Below are positions 1 through 8,078 of a DNA stretch of 64,000 bases, piece by piece. Within the stretch, counting starts at the first letter, position 1. Every line of letters begins with the position of its first letter. Made by a program: the position numbers and the translations under genes. A model generated the notes under the pieces. The model saw only the letters and a program-made list of their open reading frames with translations, had not been told where the DNA came from and made no database searches. Source of the DNA: Mycolicibacterium neoaurum VKM Ac-1815D (lineage in GTDB: Bacteria; Actinomycetota; Actinomycetes; Mycobacteriales; Mycobacteriaceae); assembly GCF_000317305.3 (NCBI RefSeq), contig NC_023036.2, positions 1,984,001-2,048,000 on the forward strand, written 5' to 3'.

Positions 1-444
1 GTTGCCGTCTACTCCCAGATTTCGCCGGTTGAGCGTGGCCGTCGTGCTCAGCTGAACCGCGCCACCGCCCAGATTGCGGACATGTACCGGCAGGTCGAGT
101 TCGGATTCGTGGCCCTTCACGGTCAGGCGCACGTGCAGCGTGACCCAGGACGGCGAGGTGACCTCGCCGGACTCCGCCACGATCTCCACGGTGGGGAAGG
201 CCTCGACATCGAAGAAGTCGGGAGACCGCAGATGGGCGTCGCGGCGCTTGATGCCGGTGCGCACCGACGCCGCGTCGATGCGCAGCGTGCCGGTCAGCTT
301 GTCGCCGTCGACCTGCGCGTCGCCGTCCACAGCGTCGAACTCGCTCTTGACGTGGACAAATCCCCAGAAGGTGGGGCTGTGCGTGGTGATGGTGGTGCGC
401 TCGGCATCCAATCGCCAACGACCAGCCCAGTCCTGCAGGTCCAT
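1..444 (-). CDS. YceI-family lipid-binding-like protein (C-terminus off window)
   Basis: The frame opens with ATG at 444 and stays open to the left edge, giving 148 codons without a stop, so the gene is partial. The translation begins MDLQDWAGRWRLDAERT and continues with the alternating beta-strand pattern and the phrases FWGFVHVKSEFD, GTLRIDAASV and HLRSPDFFDVEAFPTV that characterise YceI proteins, beta-barrel proteins that bind isoprenoid-type lipids. The typical family length is about 180 residues, so only the end is missing. I see no signal peptide, so a cytosolic form is likely. It lies 10 nt downstream of an NTF2-like gene on the same strand and is probably co-transcribed with it. The ligand is unknown. 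Confidence 0.85.
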   Translation of the reverse strand, partial: MDLQDWAGRWRLDAERTTITTHSPTFWGFVHVKSEFDAVDGDAQVDGDKLTGTLRIDAASVRTGIKRRDAHLRSPDFFDVEAFPTVEIVAESGEVTSPSWVTLHVRLTVKGHESELDLPVHVRNLGGGAVQLSTTATLNRRNLGVDGN

Positions 445-454
445 CTGTGCTCCC

Positions 455-826
455 TCAGTTGCCCAGCAACGGCGCCATCTCTGCGGGGTCGAAGTACTCG
501 TCGATCCGGGTGATCAGCCCGTCGGTACTCACCTTGATAACGATGCATACCCGTAAATGGATCGAAGCGCCATCGCTGGCGTCGGCGTGCAGGATGTGCT
601 GCTGTACGAAACCGCCGTCGAAGAACTGGCGATCGAGGACCTCGTAACGTCGGGCGGCCGTCGTTCTCAGGAACCAGCGGATGACTTTCAAGGCCTGCAC
701 GCGATCGTTGTCGGCGGCATCGCCGCTGTGCCAGACCAGGACGTCCTCGGCCCACAACGCCTCGATCTGCGGGTAGTCGCCGCGTTCGATGGCGTCGAAC
801 AGACGGTCCGCAACGGCTGCGCTCAT
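455..826 (-). CDS. SnoaL/NTF2-like protein
   Basis: This 123-residue protein starts with MSAAVADRLFDAIERGDY at ATG 826; a TTG five codons upstream is less likely. The alpha-plus-beta cone pattern (helix with IERGDYPQIEALWAEDVLVWHSG, then strands ending ITRIDEYFDPAEMAPL) is that of the SnoaL-like/nuclear transport factor 2 fold. Members are small dimeric enzymes or ligand-binding proteins, such as ketosteroid isomerases, polyketide cyclases and limonene-epoxide hydrolases. The sequence does not say which. It precedes the YceI gene by 10 nt, and the pair is divergent from the methyltransferase gene at 869. Confidence 0.8.
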   Translation of the reverse strand: MSAAVADRLFDAIERGDYPQIEALWAEDVLVWHSGDAADNDRVQALKVIRWFLRTTAARRYEVLDRQFFDGGFVQQHILHADASDGASIHLRVCIVIKVSTDGLITRIDEYFDPAEMAPLLGN

Positions 827-868
827 ATCTCTTGACCTCAACTATTCTTCAGGTTGAACACTGACAGC

Positions 869-1477
869 ATGAGACAACGATTCGACACCGCCTACGAAAC
901 ACACACCGCGCCTTGGGTGATCGGTGAGCCTCAACCGGCCATGGTGGCCCTGGAACGCACCGCAGCGCTGCGCAGTCCGATACTCGACATCGGCTGTGGG
1001 CTCGGGGAGCACACCATCATGCTGACCCGACTGGGTTATGACGTGCTGGGTATCGATTTCGCGCCGCATGCCATCGAGCAGGCCAGGGCCAACGCCGCCG
1101 CCCGCGGGGTGGACGCGCGCTTCGAGGTCGGTGACGCATTCAGCCTCGACGGTGTCTACGACACCATCCTCGACAGCGCGTTGTTCCACATCTTCGACGC
1201 CACCGACCGCGCCCGCTACGTCCGCGCCCTGCACCGGGCGCTGACTCCCGGCGGTCATCTGCACCTGCTGGCGCTCTCGGATGCCGGCCGAGGCTTCGGA
1301 CCGCAGGTCGGCGAACAGGTGCTCCGGACGGCTTTCACCGACGGGTGGGACGTGGAGTCGCTGAACACCAGCACCTACCGCGGGGTGGTGGGAGAGTCGC
1401 ACGCGCCGCTGCTGGGGCTGCCCACGGGGACGGTGGTCGACGAGCCGGCCTGGCTGGCCAGGGTACGACGGCTCTGA
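869..1477 (+). CDS. class I SAM-dependent methyltransferase
   Basis: The 202-residue product has the Rossmann-type SAM fold. Motif I is ILDIGCGLGEHTIML near residues 38-52, followed by the acidic end of strand 2 (VLGIDFAPHAIEQAR), a motif II region (YDTILDSALFHIF) and a motif III region (LTPGGHLHLLALSD). I chose ATG at 869 (MRQRFDTAYE); TTG at 854 in the same frame would add five residues. The substrate cannot be told from sequence. The nearest type is the thiopurine/small-molecule methyltransferase-like group with a short C-terminus. It is divergent from the NTF2-like gene and convergent with the DUF6285 gene. Confidence 0.85.
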   Translation: MRQRFDTAYETHTAPWVIGEPQPAMVALERTAALRSPILDIGCGLGEHTIMLTRLGYDVLGIDFAPHAIEQARANAAARGVDARFEVGDAFSLDGVYDTILDSALFHIFDATDRARYVRALHRALTPGGHLHLLALSDAGRGFGPQVGEQVLRTAFTDGWDVESLNTSTYRGVVGESHAPLLGLPTGTVVDEPAWLARVRRL

Positions 1478-1516
1478 ACGCACGGCAGACCGATTCGGCG
1501 TCGTCATCAGGTGTCC

Positions 1517-1864
1517 TCATTCGGTGTCGTAGCCCGGATGGGCCACGGCCAGCCGGCGTGCCACCAGGGCGTGCAGCACCGGCAGCACGTCGGCGTCCCG
1601 GCCGTCGAGATCCCCTTCCCGGATGGCCGCGGCCAAGCTCGCCTCGTCGGCGAACCCCAGCAGATCCGGCGCGGGCTCGGTATCGAGCAACTCCCGTTCG
1701 ACGGTGCGCAGGACATTGGCCGCCACCCGAGCGTGGAAGTTGACCGCACCCGCGTCGGCGAGTCGACTGTCCGGCCCCGTCGCCGCGCGTACCTCACCCT
1801 CCAGGAACTCCGCGACCGCGGCGACGAGTTCGGCGGCGGTGGGCCGGTAGTGCAGATCGGTCAT
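1517..1864 (-). CDS. DUF6285 domain protein
   Basis: This 115-residue helical protein (MTDLHYRPTAAELVAAVAEF) matches the DUF6285 pattern: an N-terminal RPTAAELVxAVxEFLE helix, the central FHARVAANVLRTVERELL and the C-terminal VARRLAVAHPGY. Its ATG overlaps the stop codon of the upstream phosphotransferase (ATGA), so translation is coupled. In actinobacteria and proteobacteria DUF6285 commonly follows an APH-fold kinase and an acyl-CoA dehydrogenase, as here. That suggests an accessory role for the kinase, but its function is unknown. Confidence 0.8.
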   Translation of the reverse strand: MTDLHYRPTAAELVAAVAEFLEGEVRAATGPDSRLADAGAVNFHARVAANVLRTVERELLDTEPAPDLLGFADEASLAAAIREGDLDGRDADVLPVLHALVARRLAVAHPGYDTE

Positions 1865-2811
1865 GCTGCCTCCAACAGGGTGAGCAGGTCGTACTCGGTT
1901 TCGCACACCCGGCGTCCGATCGCCGCGAGCTCGACCGATCGGGTCTGCCCCGATCGATGCCGCTCGAACTGATAGCGGCAGATGACTCCCCAGCGCAAGG
2001 TGGCGGCGACCAGCCACCAGCGCAGCGCCGCACGGTCGACCGCCGCGCCGCCCGCGGCCTCGTAGGCGGTGACGAAGTCCTCGATGCTGCCGAGCCCGCC
2101 GGCAGCGAGTTCGCGCGGGGCGCCGAAGCGCCAGGCCCGGATGCAGAACCAGGCGAGATCGTCCAGTGCCTCGCCGATGTGGGTGAGCTCCCAATCCAGC
2201 ACGGCGGCCAGCCCGCCGTCGTCGACGATCAGGTTGCCCATCCGGAAATCCCCGTGCACCAGCACCGGGGGTGTGCGGACCGGGCGGTTCCGTTCGAGCC
2301 ACCGGAAGGCATACTCGAATACCGCAGTGGTATCGCCCATCTCGTCGAGCTGGGCCCGCCATTCGTCGAGCGGGTCGGTGATCGGCAGTCCGATTCCGTC
2401 CGGGTCTGCGCGGTGGATGGCGGCAAGTGCCTGCGCGCACTGGTCCAACAGGCGCGCGCGGGCCCGCGCGTCGAGGCTGCGCTGGATCCTGCGCACGATC
2501 GTCTCGCCGCCGATGAAATCGCAGATCAGATAGGGAGTTCCCAATACCGCACCGGCGTTGTCGGCGGCGAGGACCGCCGCGACGGGCGCGCCGGCCTCCG
2601 CGGCGCGCCGCAGAGCGGCCGCTTCCAGTTCCATGCCGGCGTGCACATCGTCGGGCGGGCCGGTGCGCAGGATGAGGGCGCGGTCATCGGCGTTGAACGC
2701 CCAGGTTGCCCGGCTCGCGCCGCCGGTGAGTACCCGCAGGTCGGTGATGCGGTCGGCGCCGAGCACCGCGGCCAGTCGCTCGGCCAGTGACTCCTCGGGC
2801 TGCGCGCTCAC
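1861..2811 (-). CDS. aminoglycoside-phosphotransferase-fold kinase (ACAD10-like)
   Basis: The 316-residue protein has the APH/choline-kinase fold. A Gly-rich nucleotide loop (LTGGASRATWAF) sits near residues 28-39, the Brenner motif VHGDFRMGNLIVDD carries the catalytic Asp, and VLDWELTHIGEALDDLAW carries the metal-binding Asp. Such kinases next to acyl-CoA dehydrogenases resemble the separate halves of animal ACAD10/11, which phosphorylate 4-hydroxyacyl-CoAs before dehydrogenation. The same role here is an inference. The start is GTG at 2811, whose GTGA overlaps the stop of the upstream dehydrogenase. The stop in turn overlaps the DUF6285 start, so the three genes are translationally coupled. 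It is not an antibiotic-resistance gene on this evidence. Confidence 0.85.
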   Translation of the reverse strand: MSAQPEESLAERLAAVLGADRITDLRVLTGGASRATWAFNADDRALILRTGPPDDVHAGMELEAAALRRAAEAGAPVAAVLAADNAGAVLGTPYLICDFIGGETIVRRIQRSLDARARARLLDQCAQALAAIHRADPDGIGLPITDPLDEWRAQLDEMGDTTAVFEYAFRWLERNRPVRTPPVLVHGDFRMGNLIVDDGGLAAVLDWELTHIGEALDDLAWFCIRAWRFGAPRELAAGGLGSIEDFVTAYEAAGGAAVDRAALRWWLVAATLRWGVICRYQFERHRSGQTRSVELAAIGRRVCETEYDLLTLLEAA

Positions 2812-4046
2812 TTGCGGCCGAATTTCAACATGCGCTGGGCGACCCGGCGGATCTGGATCTCCTCGGCCCCCTCGGTGATCCGGTAGCGGCGGTGGTGGCG
2901 ATAGATGTGTTCGAACGGCTCGTGCCGGCTGTAGCCGATGCCGCCGTGGATCTGCATGGCGCGGTCGGCCGCCTCGCACACCAGGCGATTGGCACGGTAA
3001 TTGGCCATCGACACCTTGTCGGAGACCTCCATGTGGTGGTCGCGATCCAGGTGCCAGGCGGCGTAATACACCAGCAGACGCACCATCTGTGCCTCGGTCT
3101 GCAGCTCGGCCAACGGCCACTGCACGGCCTGGTTCACCGACAGCGGCTTGCCGAACACGATGCGTTCCCCGGCGTAGGCGGCGGCGCGGTCGATACAGTA
3201 CTGAGCCGCCCCGAGGCTGCTGGCGGCCTGTCGAATCCTGTTCTCGTGCAGGAAGGTCTGGCCGACCTCCAGGCCGTGGTCGACCTCGCCGAGGACCGCA
3301 CGGGACGGCACCCGGACATCATCGAGTTCGACCTCGCCGTGGTCGCTGGGCATGTTGAACGTCCACCAGTAGTACGGCACGCTGAAACCCGGGGTGTCGG
3401 TCGGGACGAGGAACGCGGTGATACCCACCGCCGACCCCGACTCGCCGGATGTGCGGGCGAAGATCAGGTCATGGGTCGCCCGGTGCACGCCGGTGTTCCA
3501 CCGCTTGGCGCCGTTGATCACCCAATCGTCCCCGTCGCGGACGGCGGTGGTCTCCAGCCAGGTCGCGTCGCTGCCGTGGTCGGGTTCGGTCAGGCCGAAG
3601 GCCATCGATCGGGTGCCGGTCAGCAGTGCTTCGATCCACTCGGCCTTCTGCGCCTCGGTGCCGAACCGGCTCATCATGATGACCTGTGGGAAGTTGCCGA
3701 CGATCGAGGACTCGTCCTGCAGGTCGTTGTGCAGTCCCAATCCCTTGTGCGCCAAGTGTTCCCTGATGACGGCCATGTCCAGGTTGGAGCCGCCGCGACC
3801 ACCGAATTCCTCGGGCAGCCCATAGCGCAGCCAGCCTGCGGCGTCGGCGCGCCGGCGCATCTCGTCGAGCAGATCTTCCCACTCGCGGCGGGGGACACCA
3901 CCGTTGTCGAGATCGGTGCGGGCGAACTCACGCCGACGGTCGAAGTACTGCATGTTCTCGCGTTCCAGCGGCTTGATCTCGGCCTCGATGAAGGCGTCCA
4001 TCTCCTGGAGCAGGGCGGGAAGATGTTCCGGTAGCGCGAAATCCAC
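2808..4046 (-). CDS. acyl-CoA dehydrogenase
   Basis: The 412-residue protein is a full-length acyl-CoA dehydrogenase. It has the FAD/substrate-binding stretch AFGLTEPDHGSDATWL, the middle beta-domain (DDWVINGAKRWNTG) and the C-terminal helical domain ending with QIHGGIGYSRHEPFEHIYRHH and ITEGAEEIQIRRVAQRML. The start is GTG at 4046, preceded by a purine-rich GAGAGAGA site 8 nt upstream. It would oxidise an acyl-CoA to the enoyl-CoA and pass electrons to ETF. It lies 16 nt after the TetR gene, and its stop overlaps the start of an APH-fold kinase, so the two probably act on the same acyl-CoA. The chain specificity is not evident. Confidence 0.9.
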   Translation of the reverse strand: MDFALPEHLPALLQEMDAFIEAEIKPLERENMQYFDRRREFARTDLDNGGVPRREWEDLLDEMRRRADAAGWLRYGLPEEFGGRGGSNLDMAVIREHLAHKGLGLHNDLQDESSIVGNFPQVIMMSRFGTEAQKAEWIEALLTGTRSMAFGLTEPDHGSDATWLETTAVRDGDDWVINGAKRWNTGVHRATHDLIFARTSGESGSAVGITAFLVPTDTPGFSVPYYWWTFNMPSDHGEVELDDVRVPSRAVLGEVDHGLEVGQTFLHENRIRQAASSLGAAQYCIDRAAAYAGERIVFGKPLSVNQAVQWPLAELQTEAQMVRLLVYYAAWHLDRDHHMEVSDKVSMANYRANRLVCEAADRAMQIHGGIGYSRHEPFEHIYRHHRRYRITEGAEEIQIRRVAQRMLKFGRK

Positions 4047-4062
4047 GTTGATCTCTCTCGAT

Positions 4063-4698
4063 TCAGTTGCCGTACAGGGTTTTCTTCCAAATGGTCGACA
4101 GGGTGGTGATGGCGTCGTCATCGCTGATCTGTAGCGCGGTGCCGGGATTTCCCACCACGACGACGGTGAAGTTCTCGAACAGCAGCGCGATCGCCGCCGC
4201 GATGTGTTCGGGCTCCAGGTCTTGGGCGTAACCCTGCTCACGGGCGCGGCGTACCGATTCGGCCACCAGATCCATCCCGAAGCGCCGGAACTGGTACTGC
4301 ACCTCGGCAAATCGGGGTTGGGTGGCGGCGAGCTGGGCGACGGCGATCATGATGCCGATATTGCGCTTGAACAGGTTCCAGTATCCGGTCACCACGGTGT
4401 GGAAATAGTCCGTGTCGGCGGGGGAGTCCGGCAGCGGGACCTTGGTGCCGGACGGTTCGACGATATCGTGCAGGAACGACTGGGCCAGCGAGGCCAGCAG
4501 ATCCTCCTTGTCGTCGAAGTAGCGGTAGAACACCGCAGCGGACTTACCGGCGGCGGAGGTGATATCGGCCAGCGTGGTGCCATGGAAACCGCGCTCGGCG
4601 AACAGTTTCCGCGCCGCCAGCTCGATCGCCTCGCGGGTCTGGCGACCCTTGGCCGTCAGCGAGGACGATGGGTCCGATGCCGCGGACGGGTGCGCCAT
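4063..4698 (-). CDS. TetR-family transcriptional regulator
   Basis: The 211-residue protein begins MAHPSAASDPSSSL and carries an N-terminal helix-turn-helix (TREAIELAARKLFAERGF, then TTLADITSAAGKSAAVFYRYF, residues about 20-65), the classic TetR DNA-binding domain. The ligand-binding domain follows. The start at 4698 lies 1 nt from the stop of the upstream lyase gene. Placed inside the catabolic operon, it is likely a local repressor relieved by an acyl-CoA or aromatic intermediate. A candidate operator (AAAGT-N6-ACTTT) lies before the first gene of the run, at 9206. Confidence 0.9.
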   Translation of the reverse strand: MAHPSAASDPSSSLTAKGRQTREAIELAARKLFAERGFHGTTLADITSAAGKSAAVFYRYFDDKEDLLASLAQSFLHDIVEPSGTKVPLPDSPADTDYFHTVVTGYWNLFKRNIGIMIAVAQLAATQPRFAEVQYQFRRFGMDLVAESVRRAREQGYAQDLEPEHIAAAIALLFENFTVVVVGNPGTALQISDDDAITTLSTIWKKTLYGN

Positions 4699-4699
4699 C

Positions 4700-5617
4700 T
4701 CAGCCCGCGATTCGATCGCCGGCGCGCAGCAGCGCACTGGGCAGGTCGTGACCGACGGCGCGCTGGGCAATCCGCGCCGCGGCGATGGCCGCGTCGAGGT
4801 CGACGTCGGTGTCGATATTGCTGTCGCGAAGCAGATAGACCAGATCCTCGGTGGCGATGTTGCCGCTGGCCCCCGGCGCGAACGGGCAGCCGCCGAGGCC
4901 GCCTATTGACGCGTCGAGGCGGGTGATGCCGGCCTGCACGGCCGCGAACGCGCTGGCCAGCCCCGCCCCGCGGGTGTTGTGGAAGTGTGCACCCAGTGGC
5001 AGCCCGTCGACGATCGGGCGGATGGCCTCGATCAGGGTGCTCACCCGCAGCGGGGTGGTGGTGCCGATGGTGTCGGCGATGGCGATGCGGTCCACCCCGA
5101 GTTCGACGGCGGCCGCGGCGATGTCGAGGACTCGTTGCGGATCGGTCGGGCCGTCGAAGGGGCAGTCCCAGGCCGTCGCGATGATGACTTCGACGCGTGC
5201 CCCGCTGTCGTGGGCGATCCGGGTGACATCGGCGATCGCCGTGGTCGCCTCCGCGGTATCGCGTCCCACATTCGCGCGGCTGTGCGCATCGGATGCCGAC
5301 ACCACGTACTCGATGGAGTCCAGTCCGGCCGCGATGGCGCGCTTGGCCCCGTTCGGGCTGGCCACCAGTGCCGAGAACTCGACATCGTGAGATGCCCTGT
5401 ACCGGTGTAATTCCTGGGCCAGTTCGGCAGCGTCGGCAAGAGCGGGCACCTTCGACGGTGAGACGAACGCAGTCGCCTCCACTTCCCGCACTCCGGTGGC
5501 GACGATCGCGTCCAGCAATTCGACCTTGGCCGACAACGAGATCGGCGCCTCGATCTGCAGGCCGTCGCGCAGGCAGACCTCGCGGATATCGACCTTGGCG
5601 GGCAGGTTCATCGTCAC
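4700..5617 (-). CDS. hydroxymethylglutaryl-CoA lyase-like aldolase
   Basis: The product (305 residues from GTG 5617, or 303 from ATG 5611) is a DRE-TIM metallolyase of the HMG-CoA lyase type. Near the N-terminus it has VCLRDGLQ with the catalytic Arg-Asp pair. AHFHNTRGAGLASA supplies the metal-ligand His residues, and the flexible loop GGLGGCPFAPGASGN carries the catalytic Cys. Family members cleave 3-hydroxy-3-methylglutaryl-CoA, or related tertiary 3-hydroxyacyl-CoAs, to acetoacetate or a 3-keto acid plus acetyl-CoA. GTG 5617 overlaps the stop of the CoA-transferase gene (GTGA), so the two are coupled. A role in leucine or branched-chain/isoprenoid breakdown fits, but the exact substrate is open. 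Confidence 0.85.
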   Translation of the reverse strand: MTMNLPAKVDIREVCLRDGLQIEAPISLSAKVELLDAIVATGVREVEATAFVSPSKVPALADAAELAQELHRYRASHDVEFSALVASPNGAKRAIAAGLDSIEYVVSASDAHSRANVGRDTAEATTAIADVTRIAHDSGARVEVIIATAWDCPFDGPTDPQRVLDIAAAAVELGVDRIAIADTIGTTTPLRVSTLIEAIRPIVDGLPLGAHFHNTRGAGLASAFAAVQAGITRLDASIGGLGGCPFAPGASGNIATEDLVYLLRDSNIDTDVDLDAAIAAARIAQRAVGHDLPSALLRAGDRIAG

Positions 5618-6816
5618 AGCACCCCCTCGGTGCGTAAGGCGTCGAGTTCCTCGGCGCTGAGTCCCAGCAGGCCGGTGTAGACCTCGTCGTTGTGTTGGCC
5701 GGGACGAGACGACCCGGCGTTGCGGATCGAGCCCGGCGACTCCGAGAGCACCGGCACGATGCCCGGCCCCTTGACGAAGCGCCCGATGCGCTCATCCCAG
5801 TGGTCGGCGATCATGCCGCGGGCCCGCAGCTGCGGATCCTCGACCACCTCGGCGACGGTGTTGATCGGTCCGCTGATCACCCCGGCCTTCGACAGCGTGT
5901 CGATGATGTCGTCGGGTTCGCGACATGCCGCCCACGCACCGATGATGGCATCGAGTTCGTCCTGATTTCGGCCGCGCGCAACGTGGTCGACGAATCGGTC
6001 GTCGGTGGCCAATTCGGGTTGACCCATCGCGGTACACAAGCGGCGGAAGACGGTGTCCTGGTTGGCGGCGATCACCACCCAGCTGCCGTTGGCGCTCTGG
6101 TAGATGTTCGACGGCGCAATGCCTTCCAGCCGGGTGCCCGACGGGCCGCGGACGACACCGCCCACGTCGTAGTCCGGGATGGTGGATTCCTGGACGGCCA
6201 GGCAGCTTTCGGTCAACGCGGTGTCGACGATCTGGCCTTCACCGGTGACCGTGCGCCGATACAGTGCGGCCAGGGCGCCTTGCGCGGCGAACATGCCTGC
6301 CAGGCTGTCGCCGAGCGACAGCGCCAGCCGTGGCGGCGGTCCACCCGGGAAGCCGTTCATGTGGCGCAGACCGCTGGCCGCCTCGGCCACCGAGGCGTAG
6401 CCGGCCTTGCCGGCGTCCGGTCCGGTCTGGCCGTAGCCGGAGACCCGCACCAGGATGATGCCCTTGTTGCGTTCCTTGAGCACCTCGTAGCCGAGGTCCC
6501 ATTTCTCCAGGGTGCCGGGGCGGAAGTTCTCCACGATCACATCGGCGCGGTCGACCAGTTCCAGGAAGAGCTCTCGGCCGCGGCCGGTGCGCAGGTCGAG
6601 GGTGATGGCTTTCTTGTTGCGGGCGTGCACCGTCCAGAAGAAGTGGTGCCCGTCCAGCTCGGCCTGTCCCCAGGTGCGCAACGGGTCCGGGGTGGTCGGC
6701 AGTTCGATCTTGATGACCTCGGCCCCCATGTCACCGAGCAGGCGCGCGGCGAACGGCCCCGAGATCAGCGTCCCGAGTTCGAGTACCCGGATACCGTCCA
6801 GCGGTCCGGTGACCAT
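5614..6816 (-). CDS. CaiB/BaiF family (family III) CoA transferase
   Basis: The 400-residue protein starts MVTGPLDGIRVLELGTLISG and carries the N-terminal CoA-binding motif GDMGAEVIKIELP, then VSGYGQTGPDAGKAGYASVAEAASGLRHMNG and LSLGDSLAGMFAAQGALAAL, all typical of family III CoA transferases. These move CoA between acids through an aspartyl-CoA thioester. The ATG at 6816 shares one base with the stop of the upstream hydrolase (TGATG), and the stop overlaps the lyase start, so the three proteins should be made together. It probably activates the acid later handled by the lyase or dehydrogenase in this operon. Confidence 0.9.
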   Translation of the reverse strand: MVTGPLDGIRVLELGTLISGPFAARLLGDMGAEVIKIELPTTPDPLRTWGQAELDGHHFFWTVHARNKKAITLDLRTGRGRELFLELVDRADVIVENFRPGTLEKWDLGYEVLKERNKGIILVRVSGYGQTGPDAGKAGYASVAEAASGLRHMNGFPGGPPPRLALSLGDSLAGMFAAQGALAALYRRTVTGEGQIVDTALTESCLAVQESTIPDYDVGGVVRGPSGTRLEGIAPSNIYQSANGSWVVIAANQDTVFRRLCTAMGQPELATDDRFVDHVARGRNQDELDAIIGAWAACREPDDIIDTLSKAGVISGPINTVAEVVEDPQLRARGMIADHWDERIGRFVKGPGIVPVLSESPGSIRNAGSSRPGQHNDEVYTGLLGLSAEELDALRTEGVL

Positions 6817-8006
6817 CAGCTCGACAACCCGTGGCGGTGTAGCCAATCGGTGCAGATGGCGACCGCCTCGCGCAGGGTTCCGCGCTGATCGGGGCCGGAG
6901 TAGTAGTGGTTGGCACCGTGGATCTCGTGCATTTCCTTATCGGGGTGCCCGATCGCCTCGAACAGCCTTCTGGTGTGGCTGGGCGTGCAGGCATCATCGG
7001 CCAGGTTGCCGATCACCAAGGTCGGCACCGCGATATCGGGGCCGGCCTTGACCGCGTCGCCGTTGGCGTCGTCATAACTCCACTGTGACAGCCAGCTGCG
7101 CAGCGTGCAGAACCGGGCCAGTCCCACCGGGCTCATGTTCACCACCTGAGGATCGCCCAGATAGCACTGCCCCGGGGTGCGTTCGTTGGGATCCACGGTC
7201 GGGTCCAGCCAGCGCGGGTCGGCCATGGTGCCGTGTACGACGAATGCGTACTCGTCATCGGGACGCCCGGCGGCCTTCAACTCTGCCAGCTTTTCTTTGA
7301 CCCACTTCGTGATCCGGCGGTTTCTGGCGATCTGTGCCGCGTGGTAGCGGTCGAGGAACTCGCTCGTGTAGGGCGGCTGGTTCGGGTTGGCCGGGTTGTA
7401 GAGGTCGAGTTCGGGGTCCCGCTTGGATGGGTCGTTCTCGTCGAGGATGGAGGCATCCATCCATTCGGTCATGGTGCCGTGCCGACTGATGTGCGCGGCC
7501 AGCAGCATGATGGCGTCGGCGGGAATGAGACCGAGCTTGGTGAGGTCCGGTCCGTCACCGGACGGGCTCGCGGTCACGGTCGGGTGCTGCGCCTGCTGTT
7601 GGTAGAACACCGACAGCGAACCGCCGCCGCTCCATCCGGCCAGCACGACGCGCGAGTAGCCCAGGCGGTTCTTGGCATCCTTGATGCACTCGCCGAGGTC
7701 TTCGACGACTTTCTCCATGAGCAACGCCGAATCGGTGCCGCGGAAACGGCTGTTGCAGTAGATGACGTGGTGACCCGCGCGAGCAAGCGCATTGATCATC
7801 GGCAGATAGGCGCCGCCCCCGATCGGGTGCATGAAGACCAGCACGGTGTCGGAAGGCTTGTTCTTGGGCCTGAGCAGATAGCTCTCCAGGACGACCAGTT
7901 CGGCGACGCCGCCGTAGACGTCGCGGACACTGGAATTGTTCTGGTAGGCAACCAGATACGGGATGCGGTCATACTCGAACTTCGCGGGTGCTTCGGTGCT
8001 GCTCAT
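6816..8006 (-). CDS. alpha/beta hydrolase
   Basis: The 396-residue protein has the alpha/beta-hydrolase fold: an oxyanion-hole stretch VLVFMHPIGGGAYLPM near residue 60, the nucleophile elbow AGWSGGGS with Ser126, a late acid region (VIGNLADDACTPSH) and a His in IHGANHYYSGPDQR. It contains a longer cap region than simple esterases. It sits between the dioxygenase-like gene and the CoA transferase, and its stop overlaps the transferase start by one base. The function may be ester or thioester hydrolysis, or C-C hydrolysis. The upstream junction is disturbed by a 32-bp tandem repeat (see 8001). Confidence 0.85.
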   Translation of the reverse strand: MSSTEAPAKFEYDRIPYLVAYQNNSSVRDVYGGVAELVVLESYLLRPKNKPSDTVLVFMHPIGGGAYLPMINALARAGHHVIYCNSRFRGTDSALLMEKVVEDLGECIKDAKNRLGYSRVVLAGWSGGGSLSVFYQQQAQHPTVTASPSGDGPDLTKLGLIPADAIMLLAAHISRHGTMTEWMDASILDENDPSKRDPELDLYNPANPNQPPYTSEFLDRYHAAQIARNRRITKWVKEKLAELKAAGRPDDEYAFVVHGTMADPRWLDPTVDPNERTPGQCYLGDPQVVNMSPVGLARFCTLRSWLSQWSYDDANGDAVKAGPDIAVPTLVIGNLADDACTPSHTRRLFEAIGHPDKEMHEIHGANHYYSGPDQRGTLREAVAICTDWLHRHGLSS

Positions 8007-8078
8007 CAGTGCTCTTTCTTCTTCGTGCAGGCGCTCATCAGTGCTGTTTCTTCTTCGCGCAGGCGCTCATCAGTGCTG
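8001..8078. repeat. 32-bp tandem repeat, 2.4 copies, at a gene junction
   Basis: Two near-identical 32-bp units begin at 8001 and 8033, with two mismatches, and a third partial copy of 14 bases begins at 8065. Each copy starts GCTCATCAGTGCT. On the minus strand each copy contains a TGATG junction. The third copy supplies the stop codon of the upstream dioxygenase-like gene (8070-8072), while the first supplies the ATG of the hydrolase (8004-8006). An ancestral one-base stop/start overlap appears to have been pulled apart by tandem duplication. Confidence 0.9.

Noticed and set aside
1861-2811. aminoglycoside resistance gene
   Set aside because: The APH fold is shared by acyl/hydroxyacyl kinases, and the coupled acyl-CoA dehydrogenase and DUF6285 context points to lipid metabolism.
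8001-8078. CRISPR array or regulatory minisatellite
   Set aside because: Units are contiguous, with no spacers, and only 2.4 copies; better explained as a tandem duplication of a gene junction.
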